From positions 7,079 through 71,078 of the forward strand of contig JAZRWI010000053.1 of assembly GCA_045599645.1 (NCBI GenBank): a stretch of 64,000 nt of DNA, given 5' to 3'. The translations under genes were made by a program, and so were the position numbers. The stretch's first letter is position 1; every line of letters begins with the position of its first letter. This document shows positions 34,046 through 43,100 of the stretch, piece after piece. Under the pieces are notes generated by a model. It was not told where the DNA came from. It was given only the letters and a program-made list of their open reading frames with translations, and did not search any database. The stretch comes from RUG334 sp045599645. Its GTDB lineage: Bacteria > Muiribacteriota > Ozemobacteria > Ozemobacterales > Ozemobacteraceae.

Positions 34046-36637
34046 TTACTTATTCAGAGCTTCGCTAATGAGCTTTTCGCCAACAGCAAGAGCTTCATCA
34101 ATCTTAGATGGGTCTTTACCACCAGCAGAAGCCATGTCAGGTCTTCCGCCACCGCCGCCCTGAGCAACCTTAGCGATTTCTTTAATAAGCTTACCAGCGT
34201 GAACACCCTTCTTAACAAGGTCAGCACCGGCTTTAAGAACAAAGTTAGCCTTATCGCCACCAGCAGCAAGAAGAACAACAGTAGAAGCACCGGTATTAGC
34301 AACCAGTTCGTCTGCCATTTCCTTCATTTCGTCAACAGACATGCCGTCAGCTTTGGCAATAAAAGCAGAAGCGCCGTTAATGGTCTTAACAGCAGACTTG
34401 ATAGCTTCAATCTTGCCCTTGGCTTCAGATTTGCGGAGCTTTTCGATTTCATGGCGAAGTTCCTTGGTGTCTGCAACAAGCTTTTCAGCCTTAGTGAGAC
34501 TTGAAGCCAGGTCACAGTCAAGAGCCTTAGCCATATCGCGTTCGAAGTGCTTGAGTTCGTGCATCTTTTCAAGAGCAGCAGTGCCTGTTACAGCTTCGAT
34601 ACGTCTTACACCTGCAGCTGCAGATGCTTCATTAACGATTGTGAAGAGACCGATTTCTGAAGAATTACCGATGTGAGTGCCACCGCAGAATTCCTTAGAA
34701 TAATCGCCTACATTAACTACTCTGACTACATCGCCGTATTTTTCACCGAAAAGTGCCATTGCACCAGTCTTGATAGCTTCATCATAGCTCTTAACATCTG
34801 TATGAACCTTGTGAGCTTCAAGAATCTGTTCGTTAACGCGTTTTTCAACCTTTTCGAGAACATCAGCAGGAATAGCTTCGAAGTGTGTGAAGTCAAAGCG
34901 CAAACGTTCCGGGGAAACGTAAGAACCGGCCTGCTTTACGTGGTCGCCAACGATTTCCTGCAAAGCCTTCTGGAGAAGGTGTGTTGCAGTGTGGTTGCGC
35001 ATAGTAGACTTTCTGGTCTTAACATCTACAAGCATTTCAACGCTGTCGCCCTTAGCAAAATGCTTAGAGGTCTTCCAAGAACCGATGTGCATGAATACGC
35101 CTTCAGTCTTTTCAGTGCTGCTAACTGCAAATTCAGCGTCGCCACATTTGATAACGCCCTTATCGCCTACCTGACCACCTGATTCACCGTAGAATGGAGT
35201 TACGTCAGTAACAATGAGAACCTTTTCTTCATTTTCTACAATATCAAGAACCTTTGCCTTGTCAGACATGGTTTCGTAGCCAGTGAACTTAGTCTGTGGG
35301 TAGTTAGCCGGGTTGATAGCTGCAAAGTTCTGGTAAGCAGCAACAACGTTAGCACGACCGCGTTCTCTCTGCTTTTCAAGTTCTACGTTGAAAGCATTTT
35401 CATCAACGCTCATATTTTCTTCCATACAGATTTCCTTGGTAAGATCCAGTGGGAAACCGTAGGTATCGTGGAGCAGGAATGCCTTTTCGCCTGAAAGAAC
35501 AGTCTGTTTGTCGTGTTTCAAGCGGTCAATGTATTCAGTGAGCATATCGCTGCCAGTCTTGAGAGTCTGGAGGAAGCGTTCTTCTTCACTGGTGATGATG
35601 CGGATGATGTGATCCTGATTTTCAGCAACTTCAGGATAATGATCCATAATCTTGGCTACTGTTGGAACAACCTTATAAAGGAATGGCTTATCCTGGCCAA
35701 GATAGCTGTAACCGAATCTGGAAGCGCGGCGCAAAATCTTTCTGAGAACATAGCCACGGCCTTCATTTCCAGGAAGAGCACCGTCAGCGATTGCAAAAGA
35801 AAGAGCTCTGATGTGGTCAGAAACAACCTTAAGAGCTGTTCTGGTCTTCTGAGATTCATTGAATTTATGACCAGTGAGGCCTTCTACGTCAGCAACGATA
35901 CCCTGGAAAAGGTCGTTTTCGAAGTTATCGCGCTTGCCCTGCATAATAGCAGCAAGTCTTTCAAGACCCATACCAGTATCGATGTTCTTGCGTTCAAGTT
36001 CAGTCAGAGAACCGTCTTCATGGCGGTCATACTGTGTGAAAACAAGGTTCCAGAATTCAAGGAATCTTGCACAATCACAACCAGGAGCGCAGTCTGGCTT
36101 ACCACAGCCTACATCCGGACCCTGGTCAACGTAGATTTCTGAACATGGACCTGAAGGACCAGTACCGATTGTCCAGAAGTTGTCTTTGTCGCCGAGCATT
36201 TTCAGGTGATCTAACGGAACACCCATTTCATTGTGCCATATATCACGTGTATCAAGGTCAGAGTGATGATAAGTGATATAAATCCTGCTCTTGTCCATAC
36301 CAAGTTCTTTGGTAATGAATTCCCATGCCATTGCAATTGCTTCACGTTTGAAGTAATCGCCAAAGCTGAAGTTACCGAGCATTTCAAAGAAGGTATGATG
36401 GCGGGCAGTATAACCAACGTTTTCAATATCAGTAGTTCTGAAGCACTTCTGACAGGTTGAAGCACGTTTAATGTCTTTTTTCAGACCAAGGAAATATGGT
36501 TTGAATGGAGCCATACCAGCACTTGTGAAAAGAAGTGTTGGGTCATCCTGAGGAATGAGGGAGAAGGACTTCTTGACGACGTGGTCATGTGCGCCAAAGA
36601 AGTTCAAAAACTTAGAACGAATTTCTGCGGTTTTCAC
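34046..36637 (-). CDS. alaS: Alanyl-tRNA synthetase
   Basis: AlaS charges tRNA-Ala. The 863-residue protein has the class II catalytic core (SAGMAPFKPYFLG, then FEMLGNFSFGDYFKREAI and TIGTGPSGPCSEIY). The editing domain has the zinc-binding HTATHLLQ at about residue 548 and CGGTHIGNSSEIG at about 650. The C-Ala domain ends with GGGGRPDMASAGGKDPSKID. The GTG start at 36637 follows TAAGGAG at good spacing, and the protein start (KTAEIRSKFLNFF) matches the family. Size is typical of bacterial AlaS. Confidence 0.98.
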   Translation of the reverse strand: MKTAEIRSKFLNFFGAHDHVVKKSFSLIPQDDPTLLFTSAGMAPFKPYFLGLKKDIKRASTCQKCFRTTDIENVGYTARHHTFFEMLGNFSFGDYFKREAIAMAWEFITKELGMDKSRIYITYHHSDLDTRDIWHNEMGVPLDHLKMLGDKDNFWTIGTGPSGPCSEIYVDQGPDVGCGKPDCAPGCDCARFLEFWNLVFTQYDRHEDGSLTELERKNIDTGMGLERLAAIMQGKRDNFENDLFQGIVADVEGLTGHKFNESQKTRTALKVVSDHIRALSFAIADGALPGNEGRGYVLRKILRRASRFGYSYLGQDKPFLYKVVPTVAKIMDHYPEVAENQDHIIRIITSEEERFLQTLKTGSDMLTEYIDRLKHDKQTVLSGEKAFLLHDTYGFPLDLTKEICMEENMSVDENAFNVELEKQRERGRANVVAAYQNFAAINPANYPQTKFTGYETMSDKAKVLDIVENEEKVLIVTDVTPFYGESGGQVGDKGVIKCGDAEFAVSSTEKTEGVFMHIGSWKTSKHFAKGDSVEMLVDVKTRKSTMRNHTATHLLQKALQEIVGDHVKQAGSYVSPERLRFDFTHFEAIPADVLEKVEKRVNEQILEAHKVHTDVKSYDEAIKTGAMALFGEKYGDVVRVVNVGDYSKEFCGGTHIGNSSEIGLFTIVNEASAAAGVRRIEAVTGTAALEKMHELKHFERDMAKALDCDLASSLTKAEKLVADTKELRHEIEKLRKSEAKGKIEAIKSAVKTINGASAFIAKADGMSVDEMKEMADELVANTGASTVVLLAAGGDKANFVLKAGADLVKKGVHAGKLIKEIAKVAQGGGGGRPDMASAGGKDPSKIDEALAVGEKLISEALNK

Positions 36638-36678
36638 AAAAAAAACTCCTTAGAAACTAAATACATTAACTAATTCTG

Positions 36679-37383
36679 TTACTCATACTTTGAATTTAGA
36701 ACTCTTGAATAGATGCGGGTTACAAATGTGCGCTGCTTAATCGGCTTCTTTTCAGAGTCGAACATTTCATGCATGCACAGCTGAACTTCAACGCCCTTGA
36801 TCTTTTCAAGATTTCTCAAACCATCATTATATGGGTTTGAAGGATGGTAGTAGTGAGGACCAAGATACTTCTGGTATTTGTCAAGAGGTTCATCAGCCTC
36901 ACGGTTACGGAAGATTGTTCCGTCTGTTCCCCAGATTTTGAGGTAGCTCATCTGCTTTGTTACAAGAGCTTTCTTTACGCCACCTTCAACCTGGCGGTAA
37001 ATAACCTTTGTGACATTTGGATTTTCTTCATAGGTTTCCGGACCTTCATAGGTGTAGGTAACCCTCTGAGTAGACTTGCCATCTCTTGTCGGGACAACAA
37101 TAACAAGCTTATACATGAGAGCGTTCTGTTCGTCGAAAAGATTGTTCCTGAAAAGAGTATCAAGTTCCTGGACTTCAATCATTTCGCGAAGGTCGCGTTC
37201 AATGACCATCAGGAAATCTCTTGCTTCATGAAGTGTATCAAGAGACTGTCTCTGACGTTCCATGCTATTAAAGGTTCTGTTAAGCATTGTGTAACCAATG
37301 GTAACAACAATGGCGAACAGAAGCATTGCAATGATTACTTCAACAAGGGTTACAGCCTTACGATTCTTATAGTTACTAATCAT
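36679..37383 (-). CDS. Type II secretion/type IV pseudopilin-like protein (GspJ/PulJ type)
   Basis: The protein starts with a short prepilin leader (ISNYKNRKA) followed by the hydrophobic helix VTLVEVIIAMLLFAIVVTIG. The residue before the cleavage site is Ala, not the usual Gly, with Glu at +5, as in type IV prepilins. The rest is a soluble periplasmic domain of about 200 residues. It is paired with a second pseudopilin just upstream, which fits minor pseudopilins GspJ and GspI. I choose the ATG at 37383 because GAGGGA is seven bases upstream; an ATG at 37398 overlaps the stop of the preceding gene (ATGA) and is possible. No secretin, ATPase or prepilin peptidase gene is in the window. Confidence 0.75.
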   Translation of the reverse strand: MISNYKNRKAVTLVEVIIAMLLFAIVVTIGYTMLNRTFNSMERQRQSLDTLHEARDFLMVIERDLREMIEVQELDTLFRNNLFDEQNALMYKLVIVVPTRDGKSTQRVTYTYEGPETYEENPNVTKVIYRQVEGGVKKALVTKQMSYLKIWGTDGTIFRNREADEPLDKYQKYLGPHYYHPSNPYNDGLRNLEKIKGVEVQLCMHEMFDSEKKPIKQRTFVTRIYSRVLNSKYE

Positions 37384-37394
37384 TTCTGTTTCCC

Positions 37395-37967
37395 TCATTT
37401 CTTCTTAGAAGCAGAATCGCTTGTCAAAGCAGTGGCTTCTGAATTGAGACCACTACCAAGAGTTTCATCGGCAATAATAGTAGAAAGTTCAAAGTTTTTA
37501 TTGATATCCTTCATGCCGGAAACCTTTTCAATAAACTTAACAATGACTCTTATGCGTATTCTGCGCTTCTGAAGCTCAAAATCCGGTCTTGTTGGATCCG
37601 GGTCAACATAAGGATAAAATGAAATACGGGGTTCTCTGGCATATTCAACGCCTGGAGTGTTCCATACACCATTTACTTCTAATGGAAGCACAACTTCCTT
37701 GAAGGGACCTTCTTCAGGGTCATCTGAGGCCTGTTCGATGATTTCCTTCAAATCCTGGAATGGACGGCTCTTTAATTCTTCAATTTTCTGAAGAGCAAGA
37801 TTGCAGGCTACAACTTCATTGATGCTCTTATAGGTAACCTTTTCCTGAACGCCGAAAATGAGAATCATAGGCAGCATTACAAGGGAAGCTAATGAAATAG
37901 CTATAAGAATTTCAACCAGAGTGGCACCAGAAGCCATCTTTCGAGATTTTATCATTAAATTTTCCAA
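37395..37967 (-). CDS. Pseudopilin-like protein (GspI/PilV type)
   Basis: A leader SRKMASG precedes the hydrophobic segment ATLVEILIAISLASLVMLPM, giving a classical prepilin peptidase site with Gly at -1 and Glu at +5. The periplasmic part (about 150 residues) includes ACNLALQKIEELKSRPFQDL, a pattern common in GspI/PilV proteins. The start is either TTG at 37967, with AAGGAG ten bases upstream, or ATG at 37955. It overlaps or abuts the next pseudopilin and is probably the first gene of the alaS-ruvX-HEAT operon. Confidence 0.75.
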   Translation of the reverse strand: MENLMIKSRKMASGATLVEILIAISLASLVMLPMILIFGVQEKVTYKSINEVVACNLALQKIEELKSRPFQDLKEIIEQASDDPEEGPFKEVVLPLEVNGVWNTPGVEYAREPRISFYPYVDPDPTRPDFELQKRRIRIRVIVKFIEKVSGMKDINKNFELSTIIADETLGSGLNSEATALTSDSASKKK

Positions 37968-38034
37968 AATCCGTAAACTCCTTTGCTCAAACTGCCGATA
38001 CTTCTCTTACAGAAGATTACGACGAGGTCAAACA

Positions 38035-38517
38035 ATGAAAATTAACAAGAAACATTTCGGTCTTATGCTTGCATCGCTTATGGCACTTTCTTTCAACAGC
38101 CACTTTGCTCAGGCTGCCAAGAAAACTACTGAAGCCTTCACTCCTTCAAAGGTTTACGCCTTCAAGAAGGTCGGTAACAATACTTACGCTCCATTAAACG
38201 AAGTTGTAGCAGAAAACGTCGTTGTTAAGAAAACTGGCGTTAAAATCGACCGCACCAACGTTTACATTGGCGGCTATGTTGTTAATACTACCGATAAGGT
38301 TATCCCTCACGTTAGAATCTTCCCAACATTCACCGACGGTCAATTCGAAACTAAGCAGCTTGTTGAAAGCCTCAGTCACGATGAAGTTGATCTGGCCCCA
38401 AAGGAAATCAGACGCTTCGTTATCATGAGACCAGCTAATGAATTAGCACCATTGCTTAACACTAGCATCCCATTAAACGACAACTGCATACTTAACTGTC
38501 AGGAAATCAACGGCTAG
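38035..38517 (+). CDS. Small exported protein of unknown function
   Basis: The 160-residue product starts at the ATG at 38035 (GAGG eight bases upstream). It has a signal peptide of about 24 residues ending HFAQAA. The mature part contains FKKVGNNTYAPLNEVVAENV and VYIGGYVVNTTDKVIPHVRI, resembling FxLYD/DUF3426-type beta-sandwich domains that read 'novel or added nature of terminal domain'-like statements; I make no functional claim. A Cys pair (DNCILNC) lies near the C-terminus. It is divergent from the pseudopilin genes, separated by 67 bp. Its 3' end overlaps the convergent gene by 11 bp. Confidence 0.75.
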   Translation: MKINKKHFGLMLASLMALSFNSHFAQAAKKTTEAFTPSKVYAFKKVGNNTYAPLNEVVAENVVVKKTGVKIDRTNVYIGGYVVNTTDKVIPHVRIFPTFTDGQFETKQLVESLSHDEVDLAPKEIRRFVIMRPANELAPLLNTSIPLNDNCILNCQEING

Positions 38518-39310
38518 TCTTAGTCCTTAACTGTTCAACATTACTAATCGCATCATCCCAGTCAGGTCCTTGAGAATCAGGGGCCTGACTTTTCATTAGC
38601 TTGAATGCGTTTATGTAAGCTTCCTTAGCCTTAGCATCCATGTTTCTCTTCTGGTATGCTCTTGCCAGCCTGTCGCAGGCAAAAATCAGAACATCTGCGT
38701 CCTGACTGTCGCCACCGGTCTGACGAAGCTTTTCATCAAGCAATGTTTCAAGTCTGTATATGCCAAGAGGAGAATCTGAATCTTCAACGGCCATAACAGC
38801 TTCCTTCAGCTGCAAAGCAGTAGCAGACTGCAGTTTTTCCTTTTTTTCCTGTCTTTCCTTCACTCTGCGTTCGGCAGTTTCACGTGAAGCCTCGTATTTA
38901 CGCATAGCTAAGAGCTTTCGTTCTTCTCTAAGGTCCTTGGCTTCGACCTTCATGCCCATTGATTCAACTCTGTCGTCAATGCCCATTTCTTTAAGCTGTT
39001 CCTTCTGAGCAGCGCCAATGTCTTTAGTCTTTGAACTAAAATACTTTGATGACTTGAGGAAGGATAATGCCCCTTCTTTCTGCCCGCCCGGACCTGCAGA
39101 AGCATCCAGCACCTTGCCAGAACGGCTGGAATGGACGCTTACAACGACAATAAGAACCAGTATTATTGCCACAAAAGAAATGATATAAGGATTTTTGCAT
39201 AAGGAAACAATATAAGCCTTCTTGGCTTCTTGCTTAGCCTTTTCTGCTTCTTTTAGCTTCTTTCGTTTTTCTGGCGAAATATCGCTGAGTGGATATAGTG
39301 GTTTTACCAT
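38507..39310 (-). CDS. Single-pass membrane protein with coiled-coil and TPR-like C-terminus
   Basis: The 267-residue protein (ATG at 39310 with AAGGA upstream) has a charged Lys/Glu-rich N-terminal region, one membrane helix (about residues 41-62, PYIISFVAIILVLIVVVSV) and a long charged, probably coiled-coil segment (RKLLAMRKYEASRETAERRV). A C-terminal helical part resembles a TPR pair (VLIFACDRLARAYQKRNMDA, KEAYINAFKLMKS). No catalytic motif is visible. It ends 11 bp inside the convergent small exported-protein gene. An open extension 63 bp upstream to 39373 lacks support. Function unknown. Confidence 0.75.
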   Translation of the reverse strand: MVKPLYPLSDISPEKRKKLKEAEKAKQEAKKAYIVSLCKNPYIISFVAIILVLIVVVSVHSSRSGKVLDASAGPGGQKEGALSFLKSSKYFSSKTKDIGAAQKEQLKEMGIDDRVESMGMKVEAKDLREERKLLAMRKYEASRETAERRVKERQEKKEKLQSATALQLKEAVMAVEDSDSPLGIYRLETLLDEKLRQTGGDSQDADVLIFACDRLARAYQKRNMDAKAKEAYINAFKLMKSQAPDSQGPDWDDAISNVEQLRTKTSR

Positions 39311-39420
39311 GTCGAATTCCTTTACACCTAGTGGTGCAACTAGAATTATACCGTACCACGCGATTTTTAGCAATTAATAAAAGGGCACTTCGCTAAGAGG
39401 CCTCGCTAAGAGGACATGTG

Positions 39421-39790
39421 CTTTAACCTGCTTGGTGCTGCAAACGAATTCATAATTCATAATGCATAATTCATAATTATTTGTTTGTTCGATTGGATTT
39501 ACTACTGCTTCAACCAGCTCTCTGCCAATGCCTGAATTGAGAATTGAAAATGGAGAATGGAGAATTATTTGTTTTTCTGCTGCTTTAACCTGCTTGGTGC
39601 TGCAATCGAATTCATAATTCATAATGCATAATTCATAATTATTTGTTTGTTCGATTGGATTTACTACTGCTTTAACCGGCTCTCTGCCAAAACCTAAATT
39701 GAGAATTGAAAATGGAGAATGGAGAATTATTTGTTTTTCTGCTGCTTTAACCTGCTTGGTGCTGCAAACGAATTCATAATTCATAATTTT
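39421..39790. repeat. 162-bp tandem repeat, about 2.3 copies
   Basis: Copies begin at CTTTAACCTGCTTGGTGCTG at 39421, 39583 and 39745. Each holds AATTCATAATTCATAATGC, then TTTGTTTGTTCGATTGGATT, CTCTCTGCCAA and AATTGAGAATTGAAAATGG. The first two copies differ at few positions, indicating recent duplication. Confidence 0.9.
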
Positions 39791-39820
39791 TTGTTTAGTT
39801 TTTTCAACCGGCTTAGTGCT

Positions 39821-39872
39821 ACTCCCTCATCCGTCACGCTATGCGTGCCACCTTCTCCCTCAAGGAAGAAGG
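39821..39872 (-). repeat. Dispersed repeat, copy 2 (inverse of 6321-6371)
   Basis: On the minus strand it reads CTTCTTCCTTGAGGGAGAAG followed by GTGGCACGCATAGCGTGACG. The hairpin arms are CACGC and GCGTG, whereas copy 1 has ACAGC and GCTGT, so pairing is kept while sequence differs. Confidence 0.65.
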
Positions 39873-39894
39873 CACTGCCGTGGGCGAACCCACT

Positions 39895-40090
39895 CGAAGC
39901 AGTAGAATACCCAATCTAACAACATTCAATTATGCATTATGAATTATGCATTATGCATTAAAGTTAAAGCACCAACCCACTCGAAGCAGCAGAATACCCA
40001 ATCTAACAACATTCAATTATGCATTATGAATTATGAATTATGCATTAGGTCACAGCACTAACCCACTCAATGAGCAGTAAATCAAGAAAC
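39895..40090. repeat. Reverse-oriented AATTATGCATTATG repeat units
   Basis: Two units contain CGAAGCAG(C/T)AGAATACCC, AATCTAACAACATTC and runs of AATTATGCATTATGAATTATG. Read on the minus strand they resemble the TTTGTTCGATTGGATTTACT part of the 162-bp repeat, so this half of the gap is an inverted, diverged copy of the first half. Confidence 0.75.
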
Positions 40091-40104
40091 AATTGTGCAT
40101 CAAA

Positions 40105-43100
40105 TCAAGGTTCAGGCATATTCTTCAACTCAGGCAGCTTGTCTGAATAAAAATTCCAAATATCTTCATTGTTCCAAGTGGAGCCTTCGCCCCAAGCGGC
40201 ACCCTTGATTACAGTGTCATAGCCATTGGCCGCCAGCTGCGATGCATCAAAAACATAGTTGTTTTCATCTGTCCCAACATAATCAGGTGTCTTTAAAGAA
40301 CCAGATACAGTAAGGCCACTTCCTGCAATAACACTATTAGTAGTAGAAAAGCAGTTATACAATTCTGTTGTGCCAGAGAAAAAGCTCGGGAAGTTTACAA
40401 TAGCAGCAAATGTGCTTTGGGTACCGCTTGTTCTTATTAGCTCTCCTTCATAATAACAATTGGAAATCTTAATATTATCTCCGTCGCCAACAATGCCACC
40501 GACGCGTTCAACACCACTTAAGTCCGATCTATCATAACAATTCTGGATAGTAACCTCATCAGCCCTGCCTGCATAAGCAAAAATTCCTCCAACAGAATAT
40601 TTTCCACTTACTTTTGCTACATTGTAGCTGTTTCTTATAACAATTTTACCATCATCTAAAGACTCACCCCAAATACCACCAACCTTATTCCCTCCTGCAA
40701 TATCTTTTTTATTGCAGCAATTTTCTATAACAGTATTTTCTGTGTTGTAGGAATAGCCAAGAATCCCGCCAACGCCTTCTCCATCGTAAGAGCCGGTTAC
40801 TTCAGCATCATTTAAGCAATTCACTATCGAGCTTCCACTGCCATAGCTAATTCTAGCGACAATACCACCCACATGCTCATAACCGGTAACTTTTCCTTTA
40901 TTACAACTGTTATTTATACTGTAAGCAGCTGCAGCGATACCACCCACAAACTCATATCCAGATATATCACCCTCATTGCAACAATCAATTATCTCGGTAG
41001 CGTCTGCAGCAATGCCGCCAACCTTGCTACCATTTGTCGCAGCACATACAGAGCCTTTATTACAGCATTTTTCTATATAACCACCAGAAATACTTCCAAC
41101 AATACCAGCAGCCAAAACCTCATAATCAGAACAGGTTGCACTAATATTACCAGCATTTGTGCATTTTGAAATATTTCCCATAACATAACCTGCAATACCA
41201 GCAGCGTAATAATATGCAGTTATAGCACCTGAATTTTTACAATTTATAATTTCGCCCGATTCAAAATCTGCCACAATTCCCGCAACTTCTATTGCATTAA
41301 TATTAATTTCTGAATTATTTTCACAATCTACAAACTTACTTTGCTTAGCTTGACCAGAAATACCAGCAGCACTAACCCACTCATTACAGCCAATTTCATC
41401 GGCTATTGCAATATGACCATCATTTTTGCATGCATTAAAATCGGTTTCCAGAGCCCAACCGGCTATACCCCCAATTCTCATGGCGCCTATTACATGCCCT
41501 GCATTTGCACATGCATCAACATTGACGCCTGAAAGCAAGCCAGCGATACCGCCAATGTTCCTGTTTCCGTTTACCTGAGCTTTATTTACGCAGTTAGTAA
41601 TGGAACCACCGGACGCTTTTCCTATAATTCCGCCAATATTTTCATCCCCACTGATTTTACAGGTTTCATCAAGGGTGAGACTTGCAATAACAGCATTATA
41701 TGTTGTTCCAAGTAATCCAACATTTACAACTGATTCTGCAGGTAAAACAGTCAAATTAGATATTATTTTTCCATTGCCTTGCAATTTTCCACTGAAATTT
41801 GCAAGTTCGTTACCAATAGGTTGAAAATCTGTTACGTCTGTAAAATCAATGTTGTCCATAACAGTAAAGCAAGAGGTTCGATAAAGTCTCATAGCCTCAA
41901 AATCATCTGCAGTATAAATAAGAAATGGATTATCATCGCAACCTTTACCTTTAACCAAGGTAGATGTTAATTCCTGGGCAGCGAAAGGATTAACAAGGCT
42001 ATTATCAGACGCCGGAACGCCATTAGACATAGTTATTCTATATACGGCTCCCTTCTCCATCTGATTACCTGGAGGCATCAGCATAAGCCTGTTGCCATCC
42101 CAGCTTTTTTGCCAATCGTCAACAACTCCGTTTTTCCAGATAGAAATAGCCGCTGAAGCCTGACTATAGTCCGCCAAATCTTTCACAAAATCAACAATCA
42201 TTTTGGGATTTTCCCTGAAAACTATATATGGAAAAACATTATTCTGATAATAACCACCATCAGGAGTTAATACTGCAGTGACATAATCAATATCAGTTGT
42301 CTTGAAGCAGAAAGAATATGAGCCAAGTCTCTGAAGAGTCTTCTTATCTGTCAGACCATCTTTTACAAAAACCTGATATCTTCTATTAAACAGAAGGTTT
42401 CCCTGTGGAATAAGGCTAATCACCTTATTTACCTCATCATAAGCACAATTGAATGGGAATTCTGCTCCTGACACCGTATCCTTTATAGAGAAATAATTCT
42501 TTGCTATTGAAGTTTCAAGAAGCATAGGCAAAGAAAGCCTGAGATTTATCGGGGAACTGGCAATTACATTTTCCGAATTATTAGCAGGAATAGTTTCTAC
42601 CACTTCAACATCTGGAAATACTACAAGACTGGCAGGTTCAAAAGTTCCGATGTCTAATCCGGCATTATCCTTAATACTGTTTGTCATTTTTATCGAATAG
42701 CTTTCTCCCGCCTGAAGCCCTGTCGGAAAAGTCAGACTGGCTATTCTATTCTTATCGTCCGTAAAAGTAATATCATAGTCTACAACCTGGTTTCCAAGCA
42801 GGACTATGATTGAGCTCTTAACAGTATTTATTTCCGCGGCGGATCTGCCAAAATCAATTATAAATTCAGGCTTCCTGATATAAAAGTTACCTATTTGGGA
42901 ACCAATATTAGGTTTAATTACTGCTTTTACTGGACTTCCCGCCTCAGTCATGAAGTTAAAGCTGACAGGCTTAACATAATTGTTGGTTCCCTTAGCAGTT
43001 ATACCAGTTTCAATTTCAATAGTATATAGACTGTTGTAGTTCAGGGTTTTGGCAGGTGTTATTGTTAAAGTTCTGAAATCATCAGAAATGACAGCTGAAT

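Larger units (their letters stand above)
39311..40104. other. Gene-free region of intergenic repeats
   Basis: Nearly all of this gap is repetitive. It contains a CTAAGAGG mini-hairpin pair (39382-39413), a 162-bp tandem repeat (39421-39790), a dispersed repeat copy (39821-39872) and reverse-oriented AATTATGCATTATG units (39895-40090). A 136-codon open frame on the minus strand (39374-39784) exists only because the repeat period is a multiple of three. Confidence 0.75.

Noticed and set aside
39374..39784. 136-codon open frame on the minus strand with repeated NYEFVCSTKQVKA segments
   Set aside because: It is a translation of the 162-bp intergenic repeat, whose period is a multiple of three. 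It has no ribosome-binding site and no conserved-protein features.
39311..40104. Insertion sequence
   Set aside because: There is no transposase gene or terminal inverted repeat with target duplication; the inverted relation is between repeat units only.
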